DNA of 64,000 nt from Stutzerimonas azotifigens (GCF_013522725.1 NZ_JAAMRF010000004.1:407037-471036), one strand, 5' to 3'; shown: positions 29,834-37,097, counted from the stretch's first letter. The notes: a model not told the origin generated them from the letters alone. Made by a program: numbers and translations.

Positions 29834-31075
29834 TCAGGCCTCCTTCTTCTTGTAGTCGACGAAGCGACCACCGAGGGTGGCCAGGCTGTCGATCAGCTCG
29901 GCCGGTTGCCAATGCGGGCCGTGGCGCTCGGCCAGCGCATTGAGCCGGTCACGAATCGTCGGCAGGCCCTGGCGGTCTGCCCAGGTCATAGGCCCGCCGA
30001 CTTCAGCCGGGAAGCCGTAGCCGTTGAGGTAGACGGTATCGATATCGGTGCTGGACTCGGCCATGCCTTCCTGGAGGATCTTCGCGCCTTCGTTGACCAG
30101 TGCCAGTAGGCAACGCTCGCGGATTTCCTCTTCGTCGATCTCGCGGCGCTGGAAGCCCAGCCGTTCGGACTCTCGCTGCACCAGCGCATCCACTTCCGGG
30201 TCGTGCTCGGCCTGGCGGCTGCCCTCGGCGTAGCGGTAGTAGCCCATCCGCGACTTCTGGCCGAAGCGGCCCAGCTCGCAGAGGCGGTTGTCGACCTGCA
30301 CCTCGGGCTCTTCCTGGCCCTTGCCGGCCAGCTCGCGGGCGCGCCACTCCAGGTCAATGCCGACCACGTCGTACATGCGAAACGGCCCCATGGCGAACCC
30401 GAAGCCCTGCAGTGCAGCATCCACCTGATGCGGATAGGCGCCTTCGAGCAGCATCATCCGCGCCTCGCGCACGTAGGTCTTGAGCATGCGGTTGCCGATG
30501 AAACCCGGGCAGTTGCCGGCGATCACGCTGACTTTGCCCATGCGCTTGCCGAGTTCGGTAGAGGCGTCGAGCACCGCTTTCGAGGTCTTCGCACCACGGA
30601 CGATTTCCAACAGCTTCATGATGTGCGCCGGGCTGAAGAAGTGCAGCCCCACCACCTGTTCCGGGCGTTTGGTGACAGCCGCGATGGCGTCGATGTCCAG
30701 CGCCGAGGTGTTGCTGGCCAAGATGGCCTCGGGCTTAACGATGCCGTCCAGCTCGCGGAAGATGTTCTGCTTCAGTTCGAGGTTCTCGTAGACCGCTTCG
30801 ATCACCAGGTCCACGTCCGCCAACGCCTGGTAATCGGCCGCCTGGCTGATGCAGGCGCGACGCGCCTGGGCCTGGGCTTCGTCGATCCGCCCCTGGCGGA
30901 CATTGTGCGCATAGGTATCGGCCACCACGCCCAGCGCCTGCTCAAGCATTTCTGGATTGTTGTCCAGCCAGCGCACCTGCACCCCGGCATTGGCCAGGCT
31001 CATGACGATACCGCGGCCCATGGTACCCGCACCGATCACGGCGGCGGTCTGGATATCGAAGCGGGTTTGGCTCAT
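29834..31075 (-). CDS. 3-hydroxyacyl-CoA dehydrogenase
   Basis: NAD-dependent beta-oxidation enzyme, 413 residues. The N-terminal Rossmann motif is VIGAGTMGRGIVMSLANAG. The catalytic histidine lies in GLHFFSPAHIMKLLEIVRG and the conserved NCPGFIGNRM follows. The protein ends with a second C-terminal helical domain that includes GFPAEVGGPMTWAD. It has no enoyl-CoA hydratase domain, unlike FadB. First gene of the operon, divergent from a LysR regulator. Confidence 0.93.
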   Translation of the reverse strand: MSQTRFDIQTAAVIGAGTMGRGIVMSLANAGVQVRWLDNNPEMLEQALGVVADTYAHNVRQGRIDEAQAQARRACISQAADYQALADVDLVIEAVYENLELKQNIFRELDGIVKPEAILASNTSALDIDAIAAVTKRPEQVVGLHFFSPAHIMKLLEIVRGAKTSKAVLDASTELGKRMGKVSVIAGNCPGFIGNRMLKTYVREARMMLLEGAYPHQVDAALQGFGFAMGPFRMYDVVGIDLEWRARELAGKGQEEPEVQVDNRLCELGRFGQKSRMGYYRYAEGSRQAEHDPEVDALVQRESERLGFQRREIDEEEIRERCLLALVNEGAKILQEGMAESSTDIDTVYLNGYGFPAEVGGPMTWADRQGLPTIRDRLNALAERHGPHWQPAELIDSLATLGGRFVDYKKKEA

Positions 31076-31169
31076 TGCTGCTGTCCTCGTCGCAAGGCGG
31101 AAAAAATCAGAAGACCTACCTTAGATGAAGACGGTACTATTTTTGAAATTTAGTCTTGTGATGTTTGCA

Positions 31170-31184
31170 ATTCATTAGATGAAT
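31170..31184. promoter_or_regulatory. Candidate LysR-type operator over the regulator's own start
   Basis: ATTCAT-TAG-ATGAAT is a perfect inverted repeat containing the T-N11-A pattern of LysR boxes. It overlaps the LysR start codon. The half TTAGATGAA recurs as a direct repeat at 31121-31129, nearer the divergent dehydrogenase operon. The 103-base AT-rich gap must hold both promoters. Confidence 0.55.
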
Positions 31185-32087
31185 ATCTACAACTTCGACC
31201 TCAACCTGTTGCGCGTGCTAGACGCCTTGCTGCGCGAACGCAACGTTTCTCGCGCAGCCGAGCGCCTTTCGCTCAGCCAGCCGGCCGTCAGCAATGCACT
31301 CAATCGCCTGCGCGAACTGCTCGACGATCCACTGCTGGTGCGCGTCGGTCGCGCCATGCAACCCACACCTCGGGCGCTGAGCCTGGAGGCGCCGATCCGC
31401 GATGCGTTGCAGCAGATCGAACACACGCTCAACGCTGGCGACTTCTTCGACCCGGCCACCAGCCGCCAGCGCTTCGTCATCGCGGTGACCGACTATGTCG
31501 AGCTGATCTGCATGCCCGCCCTGATGGCACACCTGGCCGAGGCCGCGCCGGGCATCCAGCTGGCGATCGAGCATCTCACCCCAAGCCTGCCCGCCGAAGC
31601 GCTGGACAACGGCGAGCTGGATCTCGTCCTTGGCCGCTTCGTCGAAGTGCCGACGCGCTTCCATACGCGTCGCTGGTCCAGCGAAACCCTGCGGGTCGCG
31701 GTGCGTCGCGAGCACCCCCTGATTGGCGAGCGACTGGATCTGTCCGGTTTCCTGCGCCTGCGCCATCTCTGGGTCCACGGCGGCCAGACGCGGGGAATGG
31801 TCGACCAGTGGCTGGAAGACCAGGGCCTCGAGCGCGACGTCGTCTACACCACCCCGAACTACCTTCAGGCGGCCCATATCGTGGCCAGCAGCGACCTGGC
31901 AGCGGTTCTGCCGACCCAGCTCGCACGGCATTTCGCGAAGCTCCTCCCGCTGCAATTGCTGGAGCTGCCGTTCGATCTCGGAACCTTCCGCTTGGACATC
32001 GTCAGCGTTGCGCAGCGCGAACGGGACGCGGCCCTGCAGTGGCTGATCGAGCAGATCGTGGCGGTAGGCGGGGTAACGGCGCAATAG
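31179..32087 (+). CDS. LysR family transcriptional regulator
   Basis: DNA-binding regulator of 302 residues. The N-terminal winged helix reads NLLRVLDALLRERNVSRAAERLSLSQPAVSNALNRLREL; the NodD/NahR-like FDLNLLRVLDAL opening suggests that subgroup. A PBP2-type effector domain fills residues 90-300. It is divergent from the 3-hydroxyacyl-CoA dehydrogenase/acyl-CoA dehydrogenase/alcohol dehydrogenase genes and is probably their regulator. The effector is unknown. Confidence 0.92.
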   Translation: MNIYNFDLNLLRVLDALLRERNVSRAAERLSLSQPAVSNALNRLRELLDDPLLVRVGRAMQPTPRALSLEAPIRDALQQIEHTLNAGDFFDPATSRQRFVIAVTDYVELICMPALMAHLAEAAPGIQLAIEHLTPSLPAEALDNGELDLVLGRFVEVPTRFHTRRWSSETLRVAVRREHPLIGERLDLSGFLRLRHLWVHGGQTRGMVDQWLEDQGLERDVVYTTPNYLQAAHIVASSDLAAVLPTQLARHFAKLLPLQLLELPFDLGTFRLDIVSVAQRERDAALQWLIEQIVAVGGVTAQ

Positions 32088-32240
32088 CTGTCCGGTGACG
32101 AAACGGCAGCTAACGGGGCGGTTTAACAAACGCCGGCATAGGACCCGTGGCCTGGACACTGGCCGGAAAGGGTCATGCCGCCCCGGGGCAGGCGCGCTCC
32201 GGGGCGACATGGTGTCGAGGCGAGCACAGGAAGCGCTCGC

Positions 32241-32405
32241 TCATTCAGTGGGAATGTTCGGGTCATCCTCGAACATGTCGATGTCTTCGTCGGTCACCCC
32301 CGAATCATCGTTCGGGTCGGACATTGGCGCATCGTCCGTACCTATGTCGTCCGACTCTCCCGGAGCCGCCTGCGCAACGTTTTGCCAGTTGGTGTCTTCG
32401 CTCAT
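32241..32405 (-). CDS. Very acidic small protein (54 residues)
   Basis: Short frame with a good GAGAGGTGA upstream of its ATG. The product begins MSEDTNWQNVAQAAPG and ends FEDDPNIPTE. By count 18 of 54 residues are Asp or Glu and there is no Lys, Arg or His, so it should be strongly negatively charged and largely disordered. No domain is recognised. It lies alone between the LysR gene and the TetR/efflux pair. The strong ribosome-binding site and skewed composition argue that it is real. Confidence 0.6.
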   Translation of the reverse strand: MSEDTNWQNVAQAAPGESDDIGTDDAPMSDPNDDSGVTDEDIDMFEDDPNIPTE

Positions 32406-32502
32406 GATTCACCTCTCACCAGGGCCACCGGTGACCCTCTTCCATAAGAAAATCCCGGCATGGGATCGTGCGCGACCGTCGATCCGACAGAGGCGGAAGA
32501 TG

Positions 32503-32679
32503 ATGAATGGCGTAGACCGCAAAGACCGGTCACCGGACCAAGACAAGGCCGCGGATGAGCTGAACGAGCAGGTCAGGGCCGAACGGTTTCGGTGCGAAAG
32601 CCTCGTTGAACAGGCGCATCCTGCAGGCACTGACCGTTTTTCTTATGGTGAAACGGACGCGGTTGTTCCAGCAGCTTGA
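32503..32679 (+). CDS. Possible small hydrophilic protein
   Basis: A 58-residue frame beginning MNGVDRKDRSPDQDKAADEL and ending TDAVVPAA. A GAGGCGGAAG precedes two adjacent ATGs (32500 and 32503). The product is polar, probably helical in the middle, without recognised domain. Codon use is ordinary for the window but the frame is short, so it may be a chance frame. If it is not real, 32406-32770 contains nothing I can identify. Confidence 0.3.
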   Translation: MNGVDRKDRSPDQDKAADELNEQVRAERFRCESLVEQAHPAGTDRFSYGETDAVVPAA

Positions 32680-32770
32680 TCGGCTGACGGACCACGGCTG
32701 CCGATTTCGGAGGAAGAGTTCCGGGCCGGGCTTAACGGCTCGAGCCAGGAGTTCTAGACGTCACCCCTCG

Positions 32771-33319
32771 CTAGGGCGCTTCATCAGCGAGCAAGCCCTC
32801 GATGTCGTCGAAGATGTCCTGCCACTGGTCCTCGCCAAGCTCCAGCAGACCGAAGCAGCGCAGCAGGAACACCCCCTCGGTGGCTAGCAACGCAAGCCGC
32901 GCACGACGCCCGGCGGCATCCAGCGGCGCATCCATCTTCAGCAGACTTCGATAGAACGCCTGAGCCTCGCGACGGACCTGCGGCGCGTCGAGCGTTGCCG
33001 CCATCAGCCCGGCGGCGCGATCGGCCTCCTGGTTATCCAGCTCCCGGGTCAACGCAACATGCGCGTGCACCGTCTCTTCGCGCGAAGGCGAAGGGCCGAC
33101 CCGTAGACGGACGGCGTCCAGATACTCATTTGCCCAGCGGTCATAAAGGGCCTGGAGCAACTGCTCCTTCGTGCCGAACGCCGACTGCACCCCTCCCTTG
33201 CTGATGCCGGCGGCCTTGGCGACGGCACCGATACTGAGTCCGGCGACGCCGGAAGCACGGAGGATCTGTTCGGCACATCCGAGTACCTGGTCGCGATCAA
33301 TGATCGATGGCCTACCCAT
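32771..33319 (-). CDS. TetR family transcriptional repressor
   Basis: Protein of 182 residues. The N-terminal helix-turn-helix reads LSIGAVAKAAGISKGGVQSAFGTKEQLLQALYDRW, typical of TetR. The C-terminal ligand domain follows the TetR_C pattern with KMDAPLDAAGRRARLALLATEGVFLLR. The ATG at 33319 (MGRPSIIDRD) has GGAG 6 bases upstream; another ATG lies four codons earlier. It is divergent from a DHA2 efflux gene with a palindrome between them, the layout of SmvR-SmvA-like systems. Likely represses both. Confidence 0.92.
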   Translation of the reverse strand: MGRPSIIDRDQVLGCAEQILRASGVAGLSIGAVAKAAGISKGGVQSAFGTKEQLLQALYDRWANEYLDAVRLRVGPSPSREETVHAHVALTRELDNQEADRAAGLMAATLDAPQVRREAQAFYRSLLKMDAPLDAAGRRARLALLATEGVFLLRCFGLLELGEDQWQDIFDDIEGLLADEAP

Positions 33320-33334
33320 CCAGCACTCCAATAC

Positions 33335-33348
33335 AATACGATCGTATT
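33335..33348. promoter_or_regulatory. Palindromic operator between tetR-type gene and efflux pump
   Basis: AATACGATCGTATT is a perfect 14-bp palindrome in the 47-base gap between the two divergent starts, ending 18 bases before the efflux start. Its size and position fit a TetR operator that shuts both promoters. Confidence 0.8.
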
Positions 33349-33366
33349 TTAACCGTGAGAAAACTC

Positions 33367-34881
33367 ATGCCTAACGCCACTGCGGGACGCTGGCTGGTCC
33401 TGGCCATCATCTCCAGCGCCCTGTTGATGATCGTCATCGACATGACCGTACTGTACACGGCGCTACCTTCGCTGACCCACGACCTGCAAGCCAACGCCAG
33501 CGAGAAGCTGTGGATTGTGAACAGTTATGCGCTGGTCGTGTCCGGGTTGCTGTTGGGCATGGGCACGCTCGGAGACCGCCTCGGCCATCGGCAGCTCTTC
33601 ATCGCAGGCCTGTGCGTGTTCGGCGTCGCGTCGCTGGCCGCCGCCTTTTCGCCGAGCCCCGGCTGGCTGATCGCCGCCCGCGCCCTGCTCGGCGTGGGCG
33701 CCGCGATGATGATGCCCGCCACGCTCTCGATCATCCGCCTGACCTTCGAAGACGAGCGAGAACGCTCCCTGGCGATAGGCATCTGGGCCGCCATCGCCTC
33801 GGGGGGCGCCGCCTTCGGGCCGGTCATCGGTGGCGTTCTGCTGGAACATTTCTGGTGGGGCTCGGTGTTTCTGATCAACGTGCCGATCGTCGTTCTGGCC
33901 CTGGTGCTGGCTCTCTGGCTGATTCCGATCCGGCCGGGCAATCCCGCGCGTGCCTGGGATCTACTCGGCTCGATCCAGGCGATGGTCGGGCTGATCGGGT
34001 TGGCCTATGCGATCAAGGAGTTGAGCAAGCGCGAGCCCTCCATCGAGGCGGTAGTGGCAGCCGCCTTCATCGGTACGCTGGCCCTGGTGCTCTTCGTCCG
34101 ACGGCAGCGGCGGAGCCCGCAGCCGATGGTCGACTTCTCCATCTTCCGCAACCGGGTCGTCAGCGCGGGTGTCGCCGCGGCGCTCGTGGCCGCAGCCGCG
34201 TTGATGGGCATGGAGCTGGTGTTGAGCCAGCGCCTGCAGCTGGTGCTGGGCCTTTCGCCACTGGAGGCCGGGCTGGCGATACTGCCGCTACCGCTGGCCG
34301 CTTTCGTCTCGGGGCCGCTAACTGGCTTCATGCTGCCACGCATCGGTAATGCCCGGGTGCTGTTCGGTGCGCTGATGATTTCCGGCGTTGGCATGGCCGC
34401 CTACCTGCTGGTACGCGACGACGGCCTTGCGTCCCAGATTGCCAGCCTGGCCGTCCTGGGTGCCGGGCTTGGCGCAACGATGACGGCGGCTTCGAGCAGC
34501 ATCATGCTGGGCGCCCCGGCGGAGCAGGCCGGCATGGCTGCCTCGATCGAAGAAGTGTCCTATGAGCTGGGTGGTGCGCTGGGCGTTACCCTGATGGGTA
34601 GCCTTGCGGCTGTGATGTACAGCCGAACGATGACGATGGCCGACCAGACGCTGCCGGCCAAGGCCTATGGCAGCCTCGATGAAGCCTATCTGCTGGCCGA
34701 TGGGATGTCGCCGGCCGCGGCAGCGGCGCTGCGCGCACTCGCGAGGGGCGCGTTCGATGCAGGCTTCGATCTGGTCATCACGGTCTGTGCGGCCCTGCTG
34801 GCACTCACGGCCGTGATCATCTGGTTGCGCCAGCGCGTTGAGGCTCGCGTCTCGTCGGCCTCATCCGCCGAGAATGCCTGA
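33367..34881 (+). CDS. DHA2-family MFS drug efflux transporter (SmvA/QacA-like)
   Basis: Inner-membrane proton antiporter of 504 residues with about 14 hydrophobic spans. It shows the DHA2 motifs DMTVLYTALPSLTHDL (motif D1), GTLGDRLGHRQLF (motif A), ARALLGVGAAMMMPATLSIIR (motif B) and GAAFGPVIGGVLLEHFWW (motif C). SmvA/QacA-like pumps export quaternary ammonium compounds and dyes; the substrate here is inferred. A divergent TetR gene and a shared operator precede it. A terminator shared with a minus-strand small RNA follows 8 bases after the stop. Confidence 0.92.
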   Translation: MPNATAGRWLVLAIISSALLMIVIDMTVLYTALPSLTHDLQANASEKLWIVNSYALVVSGLLLGMGTLGDRLGHRQLFIAGLCVFGVASLAAAFSPSPGWLIAARALLGVGAAMMMPATLSIIRLTFEDERERSLAIGIWAAIASGGAAFGPVIGGVLLEHFWWGSVFLINVPIVVLALVLALWLIPIRPGNPARAWDLLGSIQAMVGLIGLAYAIKELSKREPSIEAVVAAAFIGTLALVLFVRRQRRSPQPMVDFSIFRNRVVSAGVAAALVAAAALMGMELVLSQRLQLVLGLSPLEAGLAILPLPLAAFVSGPLTGFMLPRIGNARVLFGALMISGVGMAAYLLVRDDGLASQIASLAVLGAGLGATMTAASSSIMLGAPAEQAGMAASIEEVSYELGGALGVTLMGSLAAVMYSRTMTMADQTLPAKAYGSLDEAYLLADGMSPAAAAALRALARGAFDAGFDLVITVCAALLALTAVIIWLRQRVEARVSSASSAENA

Positions 34882-34887
34882 GAAAGC

Positions 34888-34914
34888 AAAAAACCCGCCG
34901 AAGCGGGTTTTTCC
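34888..34914. terminator. Bidirectional terminator (efflux gene / small RNA copy 1)
   Basis: Stem AAAAACCCGC and GCGGGTTTTT around CGAA. On the minus strand the loop is TTCG closed by C-G, followed by six T. It ends the efflux transcript from the left and the GGA-rich small RNA from the right. Confidence 0.92.
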
Positions 34915-34997
34915 TGACCATCCAAATCCTTTTGGAGCGCCGTCCTGGCAATGGTCGATCATCCTTGATCCTGAGCGCATCCGTGCGCCTCAGAGAT
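34888..34997 (-). ncRNA. Rsm-type (RsmX/Y/Z-like) regulatory small RNA, copy 1
   Basis: A transcript of about 110 nt predicted from promoter to terminator. It contains seven GGA triplets. Four successive short hairpins can be drawn: GCGCA-CGGA-TGCGC, GATC-AAGGAT-GATC, GCC-AGGAC-GGC and CCAAA-AGGA-TTTGG. Each displays GGA in its loop. A single-stranded TCAGGA and an intrinsic terminator follow. This is the architecture of RNAs that sequester the translational repressor RsmA/CsrA under GacS/GacA control. A second copy lies at 35492-35599. No protein frame explains the conservation. The exact subfamily and 5' end are inferred. Confidence 0.85.
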
Positions 34998-35003
34998 GTG
35001 GCT

Positions 35004-35071
35004 ATCCTAGGGGCGATCCCGCAGCGGCAAAAGCGCAGAACGCCGCGACGGCGTGTAAGCCTTTTGCCATT
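35004..35071 (-). promoter_or_regulatory. Promoter and GacA-box-like site for small RNA copy 1
   Basis: Minus-strand -35 TTTTGC (35032-35027), a 17-base spacer and -10 TAGGAT (35009-35004). Upstream, 35054-35071 reads TGTAAG-N6-GCCATT on the plus strand. One half matches the published GacA box TGTAAG-N6-CTTACA exactly; the other does not. GGCAAAAG/CTTTTGCC form an inverted repeat spanning the -35 and this site. The layout is the same in copy 2. Confidence 0.65.
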
Positions 35072-35156
35072 CGCGAATAGAGACGCTGCTCATTTATGCG
35101 CTTCACCCACCGCAACCGTGGGGCTAGGATGGGCGGAGCGATATCAGGAGTTCTGT

Positions 35157-35462
35157 ATGTTCAAGCCGATCTGCAAAAGCCTGCTGGCCGTTCTGCTGCT
35201 GGCAACGAGCAGCGCCACGCTCGCGTCGATGCGCTGCAACGAGGGCCTGATCAACGAGGGCGACAACAGCCTGGAGGTGCTGCGCAAATGCGGGGAGCCG
35301 GATGCGCGCGAGCGCACCGTGCCCACCCTGCAGGAAAACGGCCTGCCGCCTGAAGGTGCGGTCACGGTGGAGCGCTGGGCCTATGGTCCGCGCAACGGCA
35401 TGACGCGTTACCTGCGCTTCATCGACGGCACCCTGGTACAAATCACCAGCACCCGCGACTGA
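35157..35462 (+). CDS. DUF2845 domain protein, exported
   Basis: Protein of 101 residues with a cleavable signal peptide (ending SSATLAS) and a DUF2845-type domain. RCNEGLINEGDNSLEVLRKCGEPDARE carries two conserved cysteines, and WAYGPRNGMTRYLRFIDGTLVQI follows. Periplasmic; function unknown. CAGGAG lies 6 bases before the ATG. It is wedged between two small-RNA copies transcribed from the opposite strand, and its 3' end abuts the terminator of copy 2. Confidence 0.88.
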   Translation: MFKPICKSLLAVLLLATSSATLASMRCNEGLINEGDNSLEVLRKCGEPDARERTVPTLQENGLPPEGAVTVERWAYGPRNGMTRYLRFIDGTLVQITSTRD

Positions 35463-35491
35463 CGATGCCGGTTCTCCAGGCGCCGGAAAGC

Positions 35492-35516
35492 AAAAAACCC
35501 GCCGAAGCGGGTTTTT
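35492..35516. terminator. Bidirectional terminator (DUF2845 gene / small RNA copy 2)
   Basis: Same stem as at 34889-34912: AAAAACCCGC, CGAA, GCGGGTTTTT, with six T on the minus strand. It lies 29 bases after the DUF2845 stop and ends the second small RNA. Confidence 0.92.
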
Positions 35517-35599
35517 CCTGACCATTCCAAATCATTGGAGCGCCGTCCTGGCAGTGGTCGATCATCCATGATCCCGAGCACGTCCTGTGCGTCAGAGAT
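35492..35599 (-). ncRNA. Rsm-type (RsmX/Y/Z-like) regulatory small RNA, copy 2
   Basis: Paralogue of the small RNA at 34888-34997, same strand, predicted about 108 nt with six GGA triplets. Hairpin 1 is GCAC-AGGAC-GTGC, where both arms differ from copy 1 but still pair. Hairpin 2 is GATC-ATGGAT-GATC and hairpin 3 is identical (GCC-AGGAC-GGC). Hairpin 4 (CCAA-TGAT-TTGG) has lost its GGA. The TCAGGA and terminator are retained. Paired changes in the stems support a conserved RNA structure and a role in binding RsmA/CsrA. Confidence 0.84.
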
Positions 35600-35604
35600 G
35601 GCAT

Positions 35605-35672
35605 ATTTTAGGGACCCTTATGGGTAGGCAAAAGCGCAGAACGTCGCAACGGCGTGTAAGCCTTTTGCCATA
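35605..35672 (-). promoter_or_regulatory. Promoter and GacA-box-like site for small RNA copy 2
   Basis: Minus-strand -35 TTTTGC (35633-35628), 17-base spacer, -10 TAAAAT (35610-35605), closer to consensus than copy 1. The upstream site at 35655-35672 reads TGTAAG-N6-GCCATA on the plus strand. The spacer sequence differs from copy 1 while the elements are conserved, which marks them as functional. Confidence 0.68.
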
Positions 35673-35696
35673 GTCACGCCCAACACGCCGCTCTGG

Positions 35697-37046
35697 TTAG
35701 TGGGCACCGGCCTTCTCGGGGCCCTCCCGACCGGCCACGGCGTTGGAAGAGGCATCGGGCCGGCCACGATCCGCGCGCCCGCCTAGGTACCAGCCAAGCG
35801 CGCCCCAGACGGCGGCGCAGACCGCACCCACCAGCGCTACCAGCACCGCGCCCTGGCCGAGCATGTCGATGAAGGCCTTGGCCCAACCGCTGATGGCATC
35901 GCCGCCGCGATAGACCACCGTGTCGATGAAGTTCTTCGCCTTGTACTTGCTCTGCGCATCGAGGGGGGCGAAGAGCATTTCGCGCCCGGGCCGGACGAAG
36001 GCGTACTCACCGATCCGCCGCACGATCATCAACGCCGCCAGCACGGCGAAGGTCGGTGCCATTGCCAGACCAATGAAACCCAGGCAGACCAGGGCCGGAA
36101 CCATCGCCAGCAGCACACGCACACCCAGGCGCTGCGCGATGCGCCCGGTGATGAACAGCTGTGACAACAGCGCGCCGGCCTGCACCACGAAGTCGATGAT
36201 ACCGAACACCCGCACCTGCTCGGCGCGATCGGGGAAGAGTTCGGACACCAGCCGCGCCTGCTCGAAATAGAGAAAGGTGCTCACCGTGGCCAGGAGAATG
36301 ACGAAGGCGCTGATGCCCAGCAGGTAGGTCGAGCCCAACACCCGGGTCAGCCCGCTGAACGGGTTGCCCGGCACCGGCCGCCGTGTGTTTTCCGTCGGCA
36401 CCGCGCCCGGCCGCCCGGCACCGCCAACTTCGCGCCAACGCATCAGGTAATGCTTGAGCGCCACCGCCGCGGCGAGCAGCACCGCCGCCAGCAGCATCAA
36501 CCCGGCTTCGCCCAGCACGCCAATCAGCAAGGCGCTCAAGGCCGGACCGCTGAGCCCGCCGACGCTCGCACCGGCGGCGATGAAGGCGAACAGCCGCTTG
36601 GCCTGCGGCGAATCGAAGACATCGGCCATCAGGCTCCAGGCCACCGACACCACGAACAGGTTGTAAACGGAGATCCAGACGTAAAACACCCGCGCCAGCC
36701 AGACGTTGTCGCCCATGCTCAGGAACAGTCCGGCGAACAGCAGCAGGTTCAGGCAGAAGAAGCCGTACACCCAGTCGATGTAATGGATGCGCGCCACGTG
36801 GGAGTTGAGCCAGGCGAACAGCGGCACGGCCAGCAGCATGGCGAAGAAGGTCGCGGTGAACAGCCATTGCAGGTTCTCCACCCCGGCCATGATGCCCATG
36901 GACTCGCGAATCGGACGCAGCATGAAGTAGCCGCAGAACAGGCAGAAGAACAATCCGAAGCCGGCCAGCACCGCCAGCAACTCGTTGGGCTCGGCATTGA
37001 TCGAGCGGGCCAGCCGGCGAGTCGCCGAAGAGGCAGCGGTGCTCAT
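35697..37046 (-). CDS. NTP/NDP exchange transporter-like MFS carrier
   Basis: Protein of 449 residues with about 12 transmembrane spans. The N-terminal CGYFMLRPIRESMGI and the segment VGGLSGPALSALLIG, with RRIGEYAFVRPGREMLF in the second half, resemble proteins annotated as Npt1/Npt2-type (ATP/ADP translocase-like) MFS carriers in pseudomonads. Free-living bacteria do not normally import ATP, so the true substrate is unknown. An aldo/keto reductase gene lies upstream on the same strand, 51 bases away, possibly in the same transcript. Confidence 0.8.
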   Translation of the reverse strand: MSTAASSATRRLARSINAEPNELLAVLAGFGLFFCLFCGYFMLRPIRESMGIMAGVENLQWLFTATFFAMLLAVPLFAWLNSHVARIHYIDWVYGFFCLNLLLFAGLFLSMGDNVWLARVFYVWISVYNLFVVSVAWSLMADVFDSPQAKRLFAFIAAGASVGGLSGPALSALLIGVLGEAGLMLLAAVLLAAAVALKHYLMRWREVGGAGRPGAVPTENTRRPVPGNPFSGLTRVLGSTYLLGISAFVILLATVSTFLYFEQARLVSELFPDRAEQVRVFGIIDFVVQAGALLSQLFITGRIAQRLGVRVLLAMVPALVCLGFIGLAMAPTFAVLAALMIVRRIGEYAFVRPGREMLFAPLDAQSKYKAKNFIDTVVYRGGDAISGWAKAFIDMLGQGAVLVALVGAVCAAVWGALGWYLGGRADRGRPDASSNAVAGREGPEKAGAH

Positions 37047-37097
37047 GGGAACCTCCTGCGAAAACGCGGTGCGTGGCTCAATGCGCCGCGCGGTAGG

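Noticed and set aside
32095..32402. Upstream half of a plus-strand open frame before 32503
   Set aside because: It overlaps the better-supported acidic protein on the minus strand, is low-complexity Ser/Pro-rich, and has no ribosome-binding site.
35054..35070. Sigma-54 promoter reading of TGGCAAAAGGCTTACA upstream of the small RNAs (minus strand)
   Set aside because: The GG is present but the essential GC at -12 is AC at the required spacing. A sigma-70-type -35/-10 pair with 17-base spacing is conserved in both copies.
34883..35671. Insertion-sequence or REP explanation for the repeated blocks
   Set aside because: There is no transposase, terminal repeat or target duplication, and the repeats coincide exactly with a promoter-hairpins-terminator unit.
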